Shown here piece by piece: positions 1-8,325 of a DNA stretch of 33,559 nt (position 1 is the stretch's first letter; each line of letters starts with the position of its first letter). The stretch covers positions 1 to 33,559 of the forward strand of contig PHDH01000012.1 in NCBI GenBank assembly GCA_002840935.1, written 5' to 3'. Source of the DNA: Bacteroidetes bacterium HGW-Bacteroidetes-21 (GTDB lineage: Bacteria > Bacteroidota > Bacteroidia > Bacteroidales > GWA2-32-17). The notes under the pieces are model-generated. The model ran no database searches. It had not been told where the DNA came from and worked only from the letters and a program-made list of their open reading frames with translations. A program made the translations under genes and the position numbers.

Positions 1-124
1 TGTGAAGGCCTGAAATGAAAAAAAGCGCAAAGCGCCTTCTGTTGATGTTTGAATGCCCCCCCAAAAGGAACAACGAGCGAAGCGAGTTAATCCTTTTACG
101 ACATCATCATTTCAGGCCTTCACC
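1..124. repeat. Long inverted repeat with two internal hairpins
   Basis: A perfect 17-bp inverted repeat has arms at 2-18 (GTGAAGGCCTGAAATGA) and 107-123. Between the arms lie a GCGC-AAA-GCGC hairpin (25-35) and a second stem, AAAAGGA at 63-69 with TCCTTTT at 91-97. The second stem encloses GCGAAGC (77-83), a sequence known to form a very stable mini-hairpin. The whole folds as a multi-branched cruciform or RNA. It lies just downstream of porQ, so on the minus strand it would be the 3' UTR. It has no poly-T tract like a simple terminator. It could be a REP/MITE-like interspersed repeat or a structured 3' end; the sequence alone does not decide. Confidence 0.7.
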
Positions 125-163
125 TCAAAAGTTATTTTGAACGTGATGAGTTTTAAAACTGAT

Positions 164-1213
164 CTATTCCGCCTTCTTATAAAAGCGGTTGAGGTTGGTG
201 GTAATAGAAAAGTGATTGGTGGCTCCGGCAAGATGGTACGAAGCTCTTCCATAACTGATGTTGAATTTGGCAATGCGTATGCCCAAACCCCAGGAAAGAC
301 CGACCATAGAAGGGCGAGTGGATATTTTTAATTCCTGCCGGCGCTGGTAGTTATAGCCCATAGAAATATAAAAGTTCTGTGTAAGCAGAAGTTCTGTGCC
401 AATTACAAGGTGGCGGAGGAGTTTGTCTCCAAAAATTTCAAGATTCTTTGTCTTAGCCGGAACGGTGTCGAAAGCATTCTGCCATACCCCGTTTTCTTCG
501 GGTAAGTCGTAGGTCAGATCCCATTTCTCCAAATGGCGGTAAGTCAAAGAGAACCGGAATGGGGCATATGGTAATTTTTTAGTAATCCCCAGCAATATTT
601 CGGGTCGTACTTTTTCTGAATATTCGCCGGTATACGACGTTATTTGCAGACCCGCATTACGGATTACTAGACCTCCTTGCAAAAGATGTTTGTCGTTATT
701 ATAATGAAGTCCGGCATCGGCAACCAATCCTATGGATGAATAACTATCGTAAAATGAAAGTATGGGCTTTAGGTTAACCCCTGCTCTGAAATGGGTATTC
801 AGGGCTTTGGAATAGCTTAGGTTAAAGGCATAATCTGAGGCATAGAAATTTCCATTTTCGGTTCCGGTTTCATCGGCTCGGATAAATTTGCCATAATTAA
901 TATAATGTAAGCCCAGAGCAAAATCCCCATACTTTTCTATGTGCTTTGAAAAGGAGGCATATCCGTAGTTGATGCCGGCATAGTAGTCGGTGAAGTTTAA
1001 TGCAATACAATTGTCGAGGGAGTCGTTTAAAAGTGCCGGGTTGAAATAGATGAAAGAAGGATCCTGAACCGTTAGGCTGATATTCTGGCCACCCAGAGAA
1101 GCTACCCGTGCTGAAGAGTTAAGATTAAGAAATTCGTAAACCGACCCGCCACCAATTTGGGCAGAAAGCGTGCGACTGAATATTATTAAAAGTAGTACTA
1201 ATCGAAGTTTCAT
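164..1213 (-). CDS. porQ: Type IX secretion system protein PorQ
   Basis: The 349-residue protein has a signal peptide (residues 1-18, ending SAQ) followed by an all-beta outer-membrane barrel. The start GGGSVYEFLNLNSSARVASL and the segment with SFIYFNPALL are typical of the PorV/PorQ (FadL-like) family. PorQ is an outer-membrane part of the T9SS attachment complex, in which PorU removes the C-terminal sorting signal and PorV and PorZ take part; PorQ is reported to anchor PorZ. Length is usual for the family. The gene is last in a tightly packed run, 3 bp after a small barrel gene. Secreted proteins with T9SS-like C-termini elsewhere in the window fit an active T9SS. Assignment is from recalled family features. 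Confidence 0.85.
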   Translation of the reverse strand: MKLRLVLLLIIFSRTLSAQIGGGSVYEFLNLNSSARVASLGGQNISLTVQDPSFIYFNPALLNDSLDNCIALNFTDYYAGINYGYASFSKHIEKYGDFALGLHYINYGKFIRADETGTENGNFYASDYAFNLSYSKALNTHFRAGVNLKPILSFYDSYSSIGLVADAGLHYNNDKHLLQGGLVIRNAGLQITSYTGEYSEKVRPEILLGITKKLPYAPFRFSLTYRHLEKWDLTYDLPEENGVWQNAFDTVPAKTKNLEIFGDKLLRHLVIGTELLLTQNFYISMGYNYQRRQELKISTRPSMVGLSWGLGIRIAKFNISYGRASYHLAGATNHFSITTNLNRFYKKAE

Positions 1214-1216
1214 GAA

Positions 1217-1843
1217 TTAAAATTTAAATCCCATGGTCATATTAAAGCGGGGAAAGATTCCAGAATAACCTAAGTTCCAGTTATTAAAACCTTCGTTTAC
1301 GTTATTGTAAGAGGTATTTCCGCTTTTATTAAAAACATATCTCGGTCCGCCCCCTGCTTCGAGGTTAAAAATAAAGAAATTTCCTGCTTCAATTTTAAAA
1401 CCAATCAGCATACCGATTCCGGCAGAACTGGCAATAAACGTATTTGTCTGTGTTTGGGGAAGGATGGTTCCATTGTAATAATTGTAGGGATAATATGTAG
1501 AGGTTTGGCTGATATCGAGATAACGGTAATTTGCGTAAGGGGAGAAATAAATCCGTTGTTGGGATTTATTGTTTTTGCCTATGGTGAAGTATAATTTGGG
1601 GTTCACCTGAACGAGCATTCCGTACATTGTTTTATTGTTGTTGTCGATGGCTGTAGGGGCAATTACAATGTTCAGCCCGTGGTCGTCACTTAGTCTCCGT
1701 TCGTATTCGGCATAAAAAGTAGACCCTATAAAGTTGAGCAATTCGAGACGGAATTCATTGTTTTTCACTTCCTGATTTTCTTGAGCACTTATGCCAGAAG
1801 AGAAAAGCATAATAATTAAAAGGGAGATACATAAATTTTTCAT
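1217..1843 (-). CDS. Small outer-membrane beta-barrel protein, function unknown
   Basis: The 208-residue protein has a clear signal peptide (1-20, ending ISAQ) and alternating amphipathic strands rich in Tyr, Asn and Gly. It ends in FNMTMGFKF, a terminal aromatic beta-strand typical of outer-membrane barrels recognised by the BAM complex. The predicted barrel is small (about 8 strands). It resembles the generic DUF3575/OmpA-like barrels of Bacteroidota, but no family can be named with confidence. It ends 3 bp before porQ starts, so the two are surely co-transcribed. Co-function with PorQ is possible but is inference only. Confidence 0.7.
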   Translation of the reverse strand: MKNLCISLLIIMLFSSGISAQENQEVKNNEFRLELLNFIGSTFYAEYERRLSDDHGLNIVIAPTAIDNNNKTMYGMLVQVNPKLYFTIGKNNKSQQRIYFSPYANYRYLDISQTSTYYPYNYYNGTILPQTQTNTFIASSAGIGMLIGFKIEAGNFFIFNLEAGGGPRYVFNKSGNTSYNNVNEGFNNWNLGYSGIFPRFNMTMGFKF

Positions 1844-1887
1844 AACTGGAAATATTTCATGTAAGTAACGGCGATAAAGGTAAAAAA

Positions 1888-2556
1888 TTATTCAACAGGA
1901 AGATAATTTTCGTAGGCGTTTGCTTCATTCAGAAAACTATCGTAATAGTCTTTAAGGTATTGGTGTTTTCGCTCTGCCAGGGATTTGGCTGTCGGAGTAT
2001 TCATCCGGTCTTTCAGAAGAAAAAGTTTTTCGGGAAAATGTGCCAGTGTTGAACTTTGCGATTTTTTGTAGTCCTCGAAACTCTTATGCATCTCAGCTTT
2101 TTCTCCGGGGATATATAAGGGCCGGTTGTGTTTGCCGCCATAGGCAAAAGCCCGAGCAATACCTATAGCTCCCAAGGCGTCGAGCCTGTCGGCATCCTGC
2201 ACTATGGCTGATGCAAGTGACGAAACCGGGGTTTCTGTTTGGGCTCCTTTGTACGAAACTTCCGAAATTATTGTCAGGATTAGGTTTTTTGACTCGTCAG
2301 TAACTTGTAGTTGATTAAGCCATTTTTCGGCGTGGGGAAACGAATGTCCGTCGCCGCCCAGTTTATGATCATCGGTATCGTGGAGTAAGGCGGCCATTTG
2401 GATTTCGAATAGCTGATCCGATTTTTCTTTTTCGGCCAGATAAGATGCCGTGCCAAAAACCCGGAGGCTATGCAGCAGATCGTGTCCGGTTGATTCTCCG
2501 GCAAAAAAAGTCTCAATAAAAGCTATTGTTTGTTTAATGGCTATTGAATGATTCAT
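1888..2556 (-). CDS. HD-domain phosphohydrolase, YpgQ/YedJ-like
   Basis: The 222-residue cytosolic protein carries an HD metal site: GHDLLHSLRV near residue 24, ALLHDTDDHK near residue 57, and a downstream VQDADRLDALGAIGIARAFA block near residue 125. That last block followed by GGKHNRPLY is the hallmark of the YpgQ (Bacillus) and YedJ (E. coli) group. YpgQ is reported to be a metal-dependent nucleoside-triphosphate pyrophosphohydrolase. Housecleaning of nucleotides or nucleotide-like phosphoesters is therefore likely, but the substrate is not readable here. The start overlaps the stop of the upstream YkgJ-like gene by 4 bp (ATGA), so they are translationally coupled. Confidence 0.85.
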   Translation of the reverse strand: MNHSIAIKQTIAFIETFFAGESTGHDLLHSLRVFGTASYLAEKEKSDQLFEIQMAALLHDTDDHKLGGDGHSFPHAEKWLNQLQVTDESKNLILTIISEVSYKGAQTETPVSSLASAIVQDADRLDALGAIGIARAFAYGGKHNRPLYIPGEKAEMHKSFEDYKKSQSSTLAHFPEKLFLLKDRMNTPTAKSLAERKHQYLKDYYDSFLNEANAYENYLPVE

Positions 2557-3023
2557 GTTTCATATTTTTTAAAAAGTTCGCTCATTACAAATTTAACGGC
2601 TGGGCACAGGGGATAATTTAAACTGTGGATATTCAAGTTTTTAAGAAAACCAACCTGATTTGTATGTGGGTATTCGCGGCAGGCCTGGGGTCTGACGGAA
2701 TATATCCGACAAAGATTATCCTTCTGTAAAAAGGGACAGGGCATGGATTGAAATACGTAATCTCCATCTTCGTCGGTTTTCAGATATTTTGCAAAGAAAT
2801 CGGAAGTTTTCATTCTGAGCGAGACAGAAATAACCCGGATATCGCGATTGGTAAGCCTTGGACCTAAAGATTTACAACATTTGGCGCAGGAAATACAATC
2901 AAATGTTTCGAAAAATTTCTGGTGTAAGTCGGAGGCTACTTGATCGACTTCTCGGAATTGAGAAGGACGAATATTTTTCAGCGTTTTTAGCAGGGGCGCT
3001 GGGATGGTATCAGTTTTCCTCAT
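2553..3023 (-). CDS. YkgJ-family cysteine-cluster protein
   Basis: The 156-residue protein has the CxxC..CC pattern CISCAKCCKSLGPRL (from about residue 38) and a second cluster, PCPFL followed by CRIYSVRPQACREYP. This is the usual YkgJ / zinc- or iron-chelating cysteine-cluster family (PF03692 type). Members are small, probably metal-binding, and have no settled function. The ATG at 3021-3023 lies inside the end of the upstream permease gene (14-bp overlap), and the stop overlaps the HD gene by 4 bp. This is strong evidence for one operon. Confidence 0.85.
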   Translation of the reverse strand: MRKTDTIPAPLLKTLKNIRPSQFREVDQVASDLHQKFFETFDCISCAKCCKSLGPRLTNRDIRVISVSLRMKTSDFFAKYLKTDEDGDYVFQSMPCPFLQKDNLCRIYSVRPQACREYPHTNQVGFLKNLNIHSLNYPLCPAVKFVMSELFKKYET

Positions 3024-3894
3024 TTTTTGTCAGTATCTGAGATAAAGTTAATGAGACAATGACAATGAGCATCCCAATGACATTTTGAAGGGTAAATCTT
3101 TCGCCGAGCCAAAAGTAGGCAATAACTGCTGTTACCAGTGGAATGGCATTGGTGAAAATAGTTGCCCGGTTCATCCCCAGTCGTTTTACTCCCCAGTTGA
3201 AGAACATGTAGGAAAGTGATGAGGGAAAAATGCCCAGCATCAGAATAATAAAAACCAGCTTGTAGGAAAATGTAATTTCACCAATAGCTAAGGGGTTAAA
3301 GAAAAGCAGGGGGATAAAAAAGATGATACCGATAAGGTTTTCCCAGGCAATAATCTCCAATGGGGAGTATCGTTGTACGAGTTTGAAAATGATCAGGGTA
3401 TAACCTACAGCTGCAAATACAGCTACAAAAAGGAATAATATGCCCAATGGATCGGCATTCAGACTCATGTCTGGCTTCAATACCATTAATAGCACCCCGA
3501 TAACCGAGAAAAATATTCCCAGATAAACGATGAGTCCCGGTTTTTTTTTCAGAAAGATCACTCCGGCAATGGCAACAAAGAGCGGGATGGTAGCAATAAT
3601 GACGGATGAAAGGATGGAAGACACCAGTCGAACACCAAAAGTTTCGCCCAGAAAATATACAAAAGGCTCGAAGAGGGCCAGCAAAATAAACCATTTGGCA
3701 TCGGCTTTTTTAAAGGCTTTCAAGCGTTTGGTGACGAGCATCAAAATAAATAAAAAGACGACGGAAACGCTGAGACGGAAAAAGATAAGCCAGACAGGGT
3801 GGAGACTATCGAGACTAAATTTTGTTCCTGTAAAGGAAAACCCCCAAAATACCATCGCCAGTATAAGAGCGATGTAAACCCTGATTTGTGACAT
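3010..3894 (-). CDS. DMT-superfamily (EamA) permease
   Basis: The 294-residue inner-membrane protein has about ten hydrophobic segments arranged as two EamA repeats: an N-half starting ALILAMVFWGFSF, and a C-half ending in a GER-x-T-x-x-N-x-IG motif followed by VIVSLTLSQIL. The FWG.SF..K opening is typical of drug/metabolite transporters (RhaT/YdcZ-like EamA group). The substrate cannot be told. The ATG at 3892-3894 was chosen over an in-frame TTG two codons upstream. The gene starts 27 bp after nqrF stops and overlaps the next gene, so it may be read from the nqr promoter. Confidence 0.85.
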   Translation of the reverse strand: MSQIRVYIALILAMVFWGFSFTGTKFSLDSLHPVWLIFFRLSVSVVFLFILMLVTKRLKAFKKADAKWFILLALFEPFVYFLGETFGVRLVSSILSSVIIATIPLFVAIAGVIFLKKKPGLIVYLGIFFSVIGVLLMVLKPDMSLNADPLGILFLFVAVFAAVGYTLIIFKLVQRYSPLEIIAWENLIGIIFFIPLLFFNPLAIGEITFSYKLVFIILMLGIFPSSLSYMFFNWGVKRLGMNRATIFTNAIPLVTAVIAYFWLGERFTLQNVIGMLIVIVSLTLSQILTKNEEN

Positions 3895-3921
3895 GCACAA
3901 AAGTAATATTTTCCGTCTGTA

Positions 3922-5181
3922 TTATCCGCCGAAATCGTCGAATGCTATCATTTCTTCGGGTACGCCGAGATTCCATAGCATTTTCTGAACAGCATCGTTC
4001 ATTTGTGGAGGTCCGCAGAGGTAATATTCAATATCCTCTGGTGCATCATGTTTGCCTAAATACTGGTCGAGAATGACTTGATGAATAAAGCCTTTCAAAC
4101 CATCCCAATTATCTTCCGCTTTGGGCTCAGACAGAGCAATAGAGAATTTAAAATTTGGGAAATCCTGTTCAATTTTCCGGAAAGCGTCTTCGTAAAAAAC
4201 CTCTCGTTTGGAACGGGCGCCGTACCAGAAAGTGGCTTTGCGGTTGGTTTTTTCGGTAAGGAACAAATCAAAGATGTGCGAACGCATAGGCGCCATTCCT
4301 GCTCCACCGCCAATAAACATCATTTCGCGCTGGGTCTTTTTTATATGGAACTCACCGTAGGGGCCAGATATCATTACTTTGTCGCCGGGTTTACGAGAGA
4401 AAATAAACGAAGAACATACTCCGGGGTTGACACTTGCAAAACCGTTTTTGGCTTTATCCCAGGGTGGAGTTGCAATACGGATGTTCAGCATGATAATATT
4501 GTTTTCTGCAGGGTGACTGGCCATGGAATAGGCACGGTAGGTCTCTTCCGCATTTTTCATTTTCAGGTCCCACATTTTGAATTTATCCCATTCGTCTCGG
4601 AACTGTTCTTCTACTTCAATATCTTTTGCAAAATTTACGTCAATTTTTGGTACATCTATCTGAATATATCCGCCGGATTTAAAATCAAGGGTTTCACCTT
4701 CGGGAAGTTTTACAACAAACTCTTTGATAAAGGTGGCTACATTGTGGTTTGATAATACTTCGCATTCCCATTTCTTAATACCCATGACCTCTTCGGGAAT
4801 TACAATTTTCATATCCTGACGAACTTTCACCTGACATCCCAGACGCCAGTTGTCGAGTTGTTGTTTGCGCGAAAAGAAGCCCTTTTCGGTCGAAAGTATA
4901 GAGCCTCCGCCTTCTGTCACTTGACATTTACACATGCCGCAAGTTCCTCCACCACCACAAGCCGATGGAAGAAAAATTTTGTTTGACGACAGTGTTGATA
5001 GTATTGTTCCTCCTGGTTGTGTAACCATCTCATGCGTATCATTGATGGTCAGTTTGACATTTCCCTGAGGAGTCAGTTTCTTTTTTGCATATAAAAGAAC
5101 CATCACCAGAAGTAAAATAATGATCAGAAAGACCGCTATACTGGTGGTGATTACAAACACTTTAGTTGCTAATATTAACAT
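3922..5181 (-). CDS. nqrF: Na+-translocating NADH:quinone reductase subunit F
   Basis: This is the 419-residue NADH-oxidising subunit. An N-terminal membrane anchor (about 7-31) is followed by a plant-type 2Fe-2S ferredoxin domain with ligands C75, C81, C84 and C116 (ACGGGGTCGMC). Next come a ferredoxin-reductase FAD domain (RAYSMAS) and an NAD-binding domain (FIGGGAGMAPMRS, and YLCGPPQMND near the C-terminus). The terminal DDFGG is the usual end of the family. Electrons pass from NADH through FAD and 2Fe-2S to the FMN and riboflavin cofactors of the other subunits. It is the last gene of nqrABCDEF, 10 bp after nqrE. Confidence 0.97.
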   Translation of the reverse strand: MLILATKVFVITTSIAVFLIIILLLVMVLLYAKKKLTPQGNVKLTINDTHEMVTQPGGTILSTLSSNKIFLPSACGGGGTCGMCKCQVTEGGGSILSTEKGFFSRKQQLDNWRLGCQVKVRQDMKIVIPEEVMGIKKWECEVLSNHNVATFIKEFVVKLPEGETLDFKSGGYIQIDVPKIDVNFAKDIEVEEQFRDEWDKFKMWDLKMKNAEETYRAYSMASHPAENNIIMLNIRIATPPWDKAKNGFASVNPGVCSSFIFSRKPGDKVMISGPYGEFHIKKTQREMMFIGGGAGMAPMRSHIFDLFLTEKTNRKATFWYGARSKREVFYEDAFRKIEQDFPNFKFSIALSEPKAEDNWDGLKGFIHQVILDQYLGKHDAPEDIEYYLCGPPQMNDAVQKMLWNLGVPEEMIAFDDFGG

Positions 5182-5191
5182 AGTAAGAAAT

Positions 5192-5809
5192 TTAAAGACT
5201 AATACCCATAAAACTCATAAAAGCGATACCCATCAAGCCGGTAATGATAAAGGTAATGCCCAAACCCCGTAAAGGAGCCGGCACATTTGAATACCGTATT
5301 TTTTCTCGAATGGCTGCAATGGCAATAATGGCAAGTAGCCAACCTACACCCGATCCGATGCCAAAAACAGTGGCTTCGCCTAAGGTCTGATATTCTCTTT
5401 CCTGCATAAAAAGCGAACCGCCAAGAATAGCACAGTTAACGGCAATTAGTGGAAGAAAAATACCCAGTGAATTATATAATGCCGGTGCAAATTTTTCTAC
5501 GATCATTTCAACCAACTGAACCAAAGCCGCAATTACTGCGATGAAAATAATGAAACTGAGAAAACTCAGATCAACATCTGCAAAATCTTTGCTCAACCAA
5601 GTCAAGGCGCCAGGTTTCAGCAGATAATTATCAATCAGATAATCTATAGGAACCGTAATGCCCAATACAAAAATTACGGCAAGACCCAGTCCCATAGAAG
5701 TATTTACTGTCTTTGATACAGCTAAATAAGAGCACATGCCCAGGAAGTAGGCAAAAATCATGTTTTCGATGAAAACACTTTTTACAAAAAGGTCAAGTAA
5801 ATGTTCCAT
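5192..5809 (-). CDS. nqrE: Na+-translocating NADH:quinone reductase subunit E
   Basis: This 205-residue integral membrane protein has about six helices. It contains the conserved [20 protein letters not shown] and [11 protein letters not shown] segments of the NqrE/RnfA family, including the membrane cysteines thought to hold an iron centre between NqrD and NqrE. Length matches the family. It sits 10 bp after nqrD and 10 bp before nqrF in the standard operon order. RnfA is the close alternative, but the flanking nqrA, nqrB and nqrF settle the identity. Confidence 0.96.
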   Translation of the reverse strand: MEHLLDLFVKSVFIENMIFAYFLGMCSYLAVSKTVNTSMGLGLAVIFVLGITVPIDYLIDNYLLKPGALTWLSKDFADVDLSFLSFIIFIAVIAALVQLVEMIVEKFAPALYNSLGIFLPLIAVNCAILGGSLFMQEREYQTLGEATVFGIGSGVGWLLAIIAIAAIREKIRYSNVPAPLRGLGITFIITGLMGIAFMSFMGISL

Positions 5810-5819
5810 ATTCTAAAAA

Positions 5820-6467
5820 TTAGCTCTTTTCAATTAATTCACGTTTACGACTGCGTTGTATCCAGATTATAACTCCAATAATGATCAACGCCATGGGAGG
5901 CAGAATGAACATTCCATTGTTACTGTACCCCAAATCATACAAACCGGTTTTTTCAATAATCTGATATCCCCAGATGGTACCACTGCCCAGTAATTCTCTG
6001 AAAAAAGAGACAATTACAAGTATGGCTCCGTAGCCCAGACCGTTTCCGATACCATCTACAAACGATTGCCAGGGTTTGTTGGCCATGGCAAATGCTTCAA
6101 GTCGACCCATAAGTATACAGTTGGTAATAATGAGACCTACAAACACAGAAAGCTGTTTACTGACATCGTAAACAAAAGCCTTCAGGATTTGATCCACCAA
6201 AATCACAAGAGCAGCAATTACTACAAGTTGAACAATAATTCGAATGCGATTGGGAATGGTATTTCTGAGTAATGAGATCACCAGATTAGAAAAGGCGGTA
6301 ACTACAATAACAGAAATTGCCATTACAACGGCAGGTTTTAATTGAACTGTAACAGCCAGTGCCGAACATACGCCAAGAACCTGAACAGTAACGGGGTTAT
6401 TCAGATTAAGGGGTCCGGAAAGAAGCTTTAAGTTCTTTGCAGAAAAGAGGGGTTCTTTATTGCTCAT
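5820..6467 (-). CDS. nqrD: Na+-translocating NADH:quinone reductase subunit D
   Basis: This 215-residue membrane protein has about six helices. [18 protein letters not shown] near residue 23 and [19 protein letters not shown] near residue 108 are signature segments of the NqrD/RnfE family, again with a membrane cysteine. It pairs with NqrE to carry the intramembrane iron centre. The start codon overlaps the end of nqrC by 4 bp (ATGA), indicating coupled translation. The C-terminal tail after the last helix is short and basic, as expected on the cytosolic side. Confidence 0.96.
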   Translation of the reverse strand: MSNKEPLFSAKNLKLLSGPLNLNNPVTVQVLGVCSALAVTVQLKPAVVMAISVIVVTAFSNLVISLLRNTIPNRIRIIVQLVVIAALVILVDQILKAFVYDVSKQLSVFVGLIITNCILMGRLEAFAMANKPWQSFVDGIGNGLGYGAILVIVSFFRELLGSGTIWGYQIIEKTGLYDLGYSNNGMFILPPMALIIIGVIIWIQRSRKRELIEKS

Positions 6468-7174
6468 AAACTATCTTTTTTAGTCGTGATAAATGGGATG
6501 TAATTTTCAAGTCCGGTTTTTAGCATAAGTCCTAAACCATTGCTTGTAATGGTTCCGCCGCTGATCCCATCTACATTATGTATGGTTGGAGCAGTAGTTC
6601 CGGGCTTAGTTATTTTAATAGAAGTGTAATTCCCGGTCTCATCAAAGATGGTTTTATCTTTAAAACGTGCCTGAAAATCGGGTTGTGCAATTTCGGCACC
6701 CAGACCGGGTGTTTCACCCTTGTGGTCAAAAACAGCGCCATAAACAGTGTTAAGATCTTCTTTAAAAGAGACATAGCCCCAAATTGGGCCCCAAAGACCT
6801 TTGCCCTGAATTGGAAAAATATAGAGTTTTTCGCCTTCTTTGTTAATGGCTTCAAAAACAGGATAGCTGCGATTTTCAGGTGCTTTTACAAGTTCATCCT
6901 TGAGTTTAATATTTAAAGCATCTACTCCGTCCATTACTTTACCATTGGCATCTACAGCGTAAACGGCAGTAATATGTTTTTTATACAAGTCGGGTACTTC
7001 TTTGGCTTCTGCCGTGATATTTATAGAGGATAGAATATTTTTCTTTTTCTCAACATCAATATTAAAATCCTGCTTCGGCTTTAGTAAAAGCGATGCAAGC
7101 GATAACATCACGGCAACAATTACAATCATAACCGTTGCATAAATAAATATGTATGAATTTTTATTTGTATTCAT
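6464..7174 (-). CDS. nqrC: Na+-translocating NADH:quinone reductase subunit C
   Basis: This 236-residue protein has one N-terminal membrane helix (about 8-31) and a periplasmic FMN-binding domain. The flavinylation motif is visible as [10 protein letters not shown] near the C-terminus. FMN would be phosphoester-linked to the Thr at about residue 208, a modification normally made by ApbE, which is not in this window. The [10 protein letters not shown] and TPGLGAEI segments are further family marks. The gene lies 4 bp after nqrB and overlaps nqrD. Confidence 0.96.
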   Translation of the reverse strand: MNTNKNSYIFIYATVMIVIVAVMLSLASLLLKPKQDFNIDVEKKKNILSSINITAEAKEVPDLYKKHITAVYAVDANGKVMDGVDALNIKLKDELVKAPENRSYPVFEAINKEGEKLYIFPIQGKGLWGPIWGYVSFKEDLNTVYGAVFDHKGETPGLGAEIAQPDFQARFKDKTIFDETGNYTSIKITKPGTTAPTIHNVDGISGGTITSNGLGLMLKTGLENYIPFITTKKDSL

Positions 7175-7178
7175 AAGG

Positions 7179-8324
7179 TTACGCTTTTTTAATTTTTATT
7201 CTGTTTAGTCTTCTTCGGATATTTGCCTGAACTACATAGTGGTCAATCAACGGGGCAAAAACATTCATCAGTAATATCGAAAGCATCATTCCTTCGGGAT
7301 AGGCCGGATTAAATACTCTGATGATGACAGCAAAAATCCCGATTAAGAAGCCGTAGATGTATTTTCCCATGGATGTCTGGGCTGCAGTAACCGGGTCTGT
7401 TGCCATAAAAACGGCTCCGAAGGCAAATCCACCCATGATTAAGTGGTAGTAGGGTGGAATTTCCATGTAAGGGGTAACGGCAGTTGCGTTTAAAAGAAAT
7501 CCCATAGCCAGACCTCCGGTAAAGACAGAAAGCATAATTCTCCAACTTCCAATGCCGGTTGCAATGAGAAAAATTCCTCCTAATAAAATAGCCAGGGTGG
7601 AAGTTTCACCTATACTTCCCGGAATGGTTCCAATAAACATAGACCATGCATCGGGAACTTTGTCCATATGTCCAGCAGCTGCTTCAGCAAGAGGGGTGGC
7701 TCCCGAAAAGGCATCTGCTTTTTCGGCAATCCACACTTTATCTCCCGACATTTCGGCGGGATAGGCAAAGAAAAGGAAAGCTCTTGCCAATAAAGCAGGA
7801 TTGAGAATGTTCATTCCTGTACCTCCAAAAACTTCTTTACCAATAATTACAGCAAAAATGGTAGATACAGCAACCATCCATAAAGGCACATCGGGAGGCA
7901 TAACCAATGGTATGAGCATGCCGGAAACCAGAAAACCTTCGTTAACTTCGTGATGTCTTACCTGAGCAAAGATAAACTCAACGCCCAGTCCGGTAACATA
8001 AGCAACAATTACTATGGGTAAAACTTTTACGATACCAAACCAAATCGTTTCCCAAAAGCTGGCATCCGTCCCTTGTGATAAAAAATGCTGGTAGCCAGTA
8101 TTCCATATTCCAAAAAGCAAAGCAGGAACTAAGGCCATAATGACAAAGCTCATAGTTCGTTTCAGGTCAATACTATCGCGAATATGTGCTCCGTGCTTTG
8201 TCACTTTATTTGGAACAAAGAGAAAGGTTTCGAAAGCATCAAAAGTCGATTGAAGCTTTTGGAAACGACCTCCTTTTTCGAAGTTCGGCTTTATTTTATC
8301 AAGATATCTTCTTAATGCTTTCAT
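7179..8324 (-). CDS. nqrB: Na+-translocating NADH:quinone reductase subunit B
   Basis: This 381-residue multi-spanning subunit carries a second covalent FMN. The motif DAFSGATPL places the modified Thr at about residue 210. The GKEVFGGTGMNILNPALLARAF loop is characteristic of NqrB/RnfD. NqrB also carries riboflavin and is the main Na+-translocating subunit in characterised complexes. The N-terminus is longer than in RnfD, as in true NqrB. It follows nqrA with a 1-bp gap and is followed by nqrC after 4 bp. Confidence 0.97.
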   Translation of the reverse strand: MKALRRYLDKIKPNFEKGGRFQKLQSTFDAFETFLFVPNKVTKHGAHIRDSIDLKRTMSFVIMALVPALLFGIWNTGYQHFLSQGTDASFWETIWFGIVKVLPIVIVAYVTGLGVEFIFAQVRHHEVNEGFLVSGMLIPLVMPPDVPLWMVAVSTIFAVIIGKEVFGGTGMNILNPALLARAFLFFAYPAEMSGDKVWIAEKADAFSGATPLAEAAAGHMDKVPDAWSMFIGTIPGSIGETSTLAILLGGIFLIATGIGSWRIMLSVFTGGLAMGFLLNATAVTPYMEIPPYYHLIMGGFAFGAVFMATDPVTAAQTSMGKYIYGFLIGIFAVIIRVFNPAYPEGMMLSILLMNVFAPLIDHYVVQANIRRRLNRIKIKKA

Positions 8325-8325
8325 C

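Noticed and set aside
53-331. 92-residue plus-strand open frame
   Set aside because: It runs through the inverted-repeat element and antisense to the end of porQ, with low-complexity composition and no family features.
4078-4752. 224-residue plus-strand open frame
   Set aside because: It is fully antisense to nqrF, whose motifs are intact; the composition is that of a shadow frame.
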